Assembly: GCA_013397435.1 (NCBI GenBank)
Contig: VZRG01001966.1
Span: forward strand, 59,481 to 123,480
Source: Erythrocercus mccallii
Taxonomy: Eukaryota > Chordata > Aves > Passeriformes > Dicruridae
Reading direction: 5' to 3'
DNA: 64,000 nucleotides
Positions 61,621 through 64,000 of the stretch are shown one piece after another. Position 1 is the first letter of the stretch; each line of letters starts with the position of its first letter. A program made the translations under genes and the position numbers. The notes under the pieces were generated by a model. It had not been told where the DNA came from. It worked only from the letters and a program-made list of their open reading frames with translations, and did not search any database.

Positions 61621-64000
61621 CATTCATCTGTCTTTGCCTGTGACAATAGAGTCAGGCGGGGAGGACTTTGGGCAGAAGTGCCGTCATCTCCACGTGAGAG
61701 GCAACAATGGGAAGCTGCTGTGGGAACGTGGCATCCACATCTCCGAAAAAAGCAACCTGCCCTCTGTTGTTGTCTTCTCCTTCTGTCCCCCTTGCCTTGC
61801 ATTAAGAACCAGAAAACAGATGATTTTGGCAATCACTGCAGGCTGTTATTTTAACAGTGAGATTATGGTTACCCTGTGCAGGATGAGAGGTCAGGAATCG
61901 TCTTGGGACTTCTCCAAGTCCAAAAGGATGGGGAATGGCTTGTATGCAGACCTTAGAAATAAGCCCAAGGGCACAGTCTGGTGGTTGCTCACTTAAAGCC
62001 TTGCTGGAGCCGGCAGGATGGAAAGGGAATCCCCGGGAGAATCCTCATGGGTGGGCGGGGTGGGAGTCTTCTGCACCACACTTAGTCTTGGAGAGATTTT
62101 CTCCTGCCATTGTCTCCACGTGGCAGCGAACTGAAGCTTTAATCTATCCAGGGATCCTCCTGGTGCTGCCACCACTTTTCTGGGGGCAGCTGCAGAGTTT
62201 TATATGGCATTGCATTTCTTCCATCCCAACAGATTCCTTGGCATTTTGCTGTTACCCATCTGTTCTTCTGCTGGTAGTGTTTGCAGACAATGACCACATC
62301 TCAGCTAGGTCCTGGGAGGTCAGTGAAAGGCTTCATGGCTGTTTGCAGGGTAAACCCCCTCATCCTGCACTTACAGCTTCCTCCCAGGACTGCTATTCGT
62401 GGCTCCAGTGATAAACTAGTCCTGCTGTTGCTGACTGGAGCATTCTAAACTAATGGTGCTTCTGCTCCCGGGATTTACCATTTGGAGGATGCTTTATTGC
62501 TATCTTGTGACATTTCTCTGCACTTTTATGCTCATTTATATAACTGATTTCTTTGATTTATGGCAGGTTTTCTTCATGTGTAACAATGTCATAAATTGCA
62601 CAGCCCTCCTTTAAGTGGTTATGAATGCGAGATATTCAGTAAACTATGGCATGGGGGAAAGGGTGGATGCCTTTTGAAGAGGCTTTTGACCCCAGTCCCA
62701 AATAAAATAACCTATTCTCTCAAAAGCAATCAGAAGCAAGCAGCAAAATAAGTTAGTATGGTCTGTTTCTCAACTAGCCAGGTGGTTGTGGGGTTTTTAG
62801 TGCAAAATGTAAGTAATTCATGTAGATAAAAGAATGCATGAGGCCAAAGCCATAGAGTGGTGAAGTTTGTGTGGTGATCTCCGGAGCTGTGTTCTCCAGG
62901 GTCTGCAGAGGCTTTCAGAGAAGCAGCAAATTAATGTTGTTCTTTCAATAAACCTTTCTCTTTCTCTCCCCTTTCTGTTTGTAAACCTGCCATCTCAGAT
63001 GTTGCTATTTTTTATACCCTCAAACAAGCTCATATTTCCAAGGAGTGTTCAGAGGCCATCAGGGATCCAGAGCCTATCAAAGCCACTGCTCAGGCCTGTG
63101 AAATAAAGACCTTGGGTTTTGATTGCGTTGGCATCTTGCTTTGGAGAGGAAGGGAAACAGCACATTTAAAAATTACTTTCTGAGTTCAGCTGTCAGAGAA
63201 GCTTTCTGTTGACCTTTACAAATTGATACCGTCACAATCAATGGACTGAAGTTTAAGGGCAGTCTCTGGGGCGGGGAGGCGGGAGTGAACCCAAACATTT
63301 ATAAAATATATATGGAGTGCGTTTTAAAAAGCCCAGCAGAAAGAACAGCAAGGGTTAACAGGGAGAGTATGTTTGAACCGACTGTTCTGTAAAGAATTTA
63401 TAATACCTGAATCTAAGTACGGTTAGTTAGAACTTACCTATTGAGATGATTTCTGAAAGTATATAAAACTAAAAATAACAAATAAATACGCCTTAGGTTG
63501 GTGCAGTGCAGCAATGGGTTGGGTGAGGGAAGCAATTAGAGATGTTGAAGTTGCTTTGTGAGATGCAACTGCAGGGATGCTCCCTCCAGCCTTGGGAGGC
63601 ACAGCCATTTACAAAGGCTCAGGAGGAATTGTGTGAAGAGGGACAAGCCAGTCTGTGATTTCAGCTGCTGCCTCGCTAATTTTTAAAAAAATCTATGAGA
63701 CACAGTGAGAATCTCCTCGAACTCAAACACGCAGTCCTGCCCTCCCCAGGTAAAACAGGCAGAAGCTTCAGTGCTGCAGGAGCTTGCCCTGAATATTCTG
63801 CTCATGTACAGTGAGGTTATCAGCACTCCAGGGATGGGCTGTGCAGGAGAGGCTGCCTTCACACCGGGCTGCATGTTCCTATGCACAGCGTGCAGAAGAA
63901 ACAAAAGGTTGTTGCCTAGACTTTGTTTACTGAAAGTTTGTTCTTCCTGCCTGTAAACTGCTATCTGAAAAGTACCTGTTTTAATAAAACATATGGGGTT
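61621..64000. other. Non-coding unique DNA
   Basis: No gene is supported. The 158-residue plus frame at 61935-62411 overlaps the tail of the 310-residue one in another phase and has no recognisable domain. A stretch with two AATAAA signals and a polypyrimidine-AG tract lies at 62940-63110. The remainder is unique DNA with scattered short frames, and the last 300 bases show nothing definable. Confidence 0.5.
62947..63107 (+). other. Two polyadenylation signals around a splice-acceptor-like tract
   Basis: AATAAA occurs at 62947-62952 and 63102-63107. Between them a strongly pyrimidine-rich run ends in CAG at 62996-62998, which resembles a splice acceptor, and the following 100 bases have one open frame that stops just before the second signal. 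This could be the last exon of an unannotated transcript, the end of an old LTR, or coincidence. Nothing in the short peptide is recognisable. Confidence 0.25.

Noticed and set aside
61053..61996. Long frames of 310 residues (plus), 164 residues (plus) and 259 residues (minus) over the same DNA
   Set aside because: Three simultaneous frames in GC-rich sequence point to a shortage of stop codons. The translations are rich in Ala, Pro, Ser and Gly and have no recognisable domain.

Overview
This 64 kb window looks like nuclear DNA of a vertebrate, most likely a bird and possibly a songbird. The base composition is moderate (GC in the low to mid 40s by eye), and interspersed repeats are sparse. 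There are several LTR fragments, short microsatellites and no sign of Alu, L1 or other mammalian repeats. The bird call is an inference from overall character and the type of LTR; I did not recognise a diagnostic gene or a clear CR1 3' end.

I find no protein-coding gene that I can support. The open reading frames are short, overlap on both strands, show no family signature and are longest where the DNA is GC-rich and stop codons are rare. I also see no tRNA, rRNA or spliceosomal RNA gene. The window therefore reads as intergenic DNA or the inside of a very long intron, and no CDS is listed.

Layout. 1-3716: unique DNA. 3717-4139: LTR copy A. 4140-14537: unique DNA with a few microsatellites and one candidate regulatory element near 13.3-13.6 kb. 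14538-14973: LTR copy B, the most complete of its family. 14974-21251: unique DNA with a candidate element near 19.75-19.93 kb. 21252-21549: fragment D of a second LTR-like family. 21550-25380: unique DNA. 25381-27130: AT-rich stretch that is my best guess at a cluster of conserved non-coding elements. 27131-43950: unique DNA with a six-copy 16 bp minisatellite at 39403-39498 and a palindrome cluster at 41126-41164. 43951-44436: copy E of the second family, with promoter-like motifs. 44437-52014: unique DNA. 52015-52288: truncated LTR copy C. 52289-60449: unique DNA with a candidate element near 58.35-58.6 kb. 60450-61620: two CpG-rich patches around an AT-rich core, the best candidate here for an unannotated promoter. 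61621-64000: unique DNA, including a stretch with two polyadenylation signals.

The most useful leads are the D/E pair (three differences in 256 bp, 22.9 kb apart, different flanks), the octamer-TATA arrangement in the A/B/C LTRs, the CpG-rich domain near 61 kb, and an 11 bp CpG-containing direct repeat near 13.5 kb. No previously undescribed multi-gene system is visible in this window.
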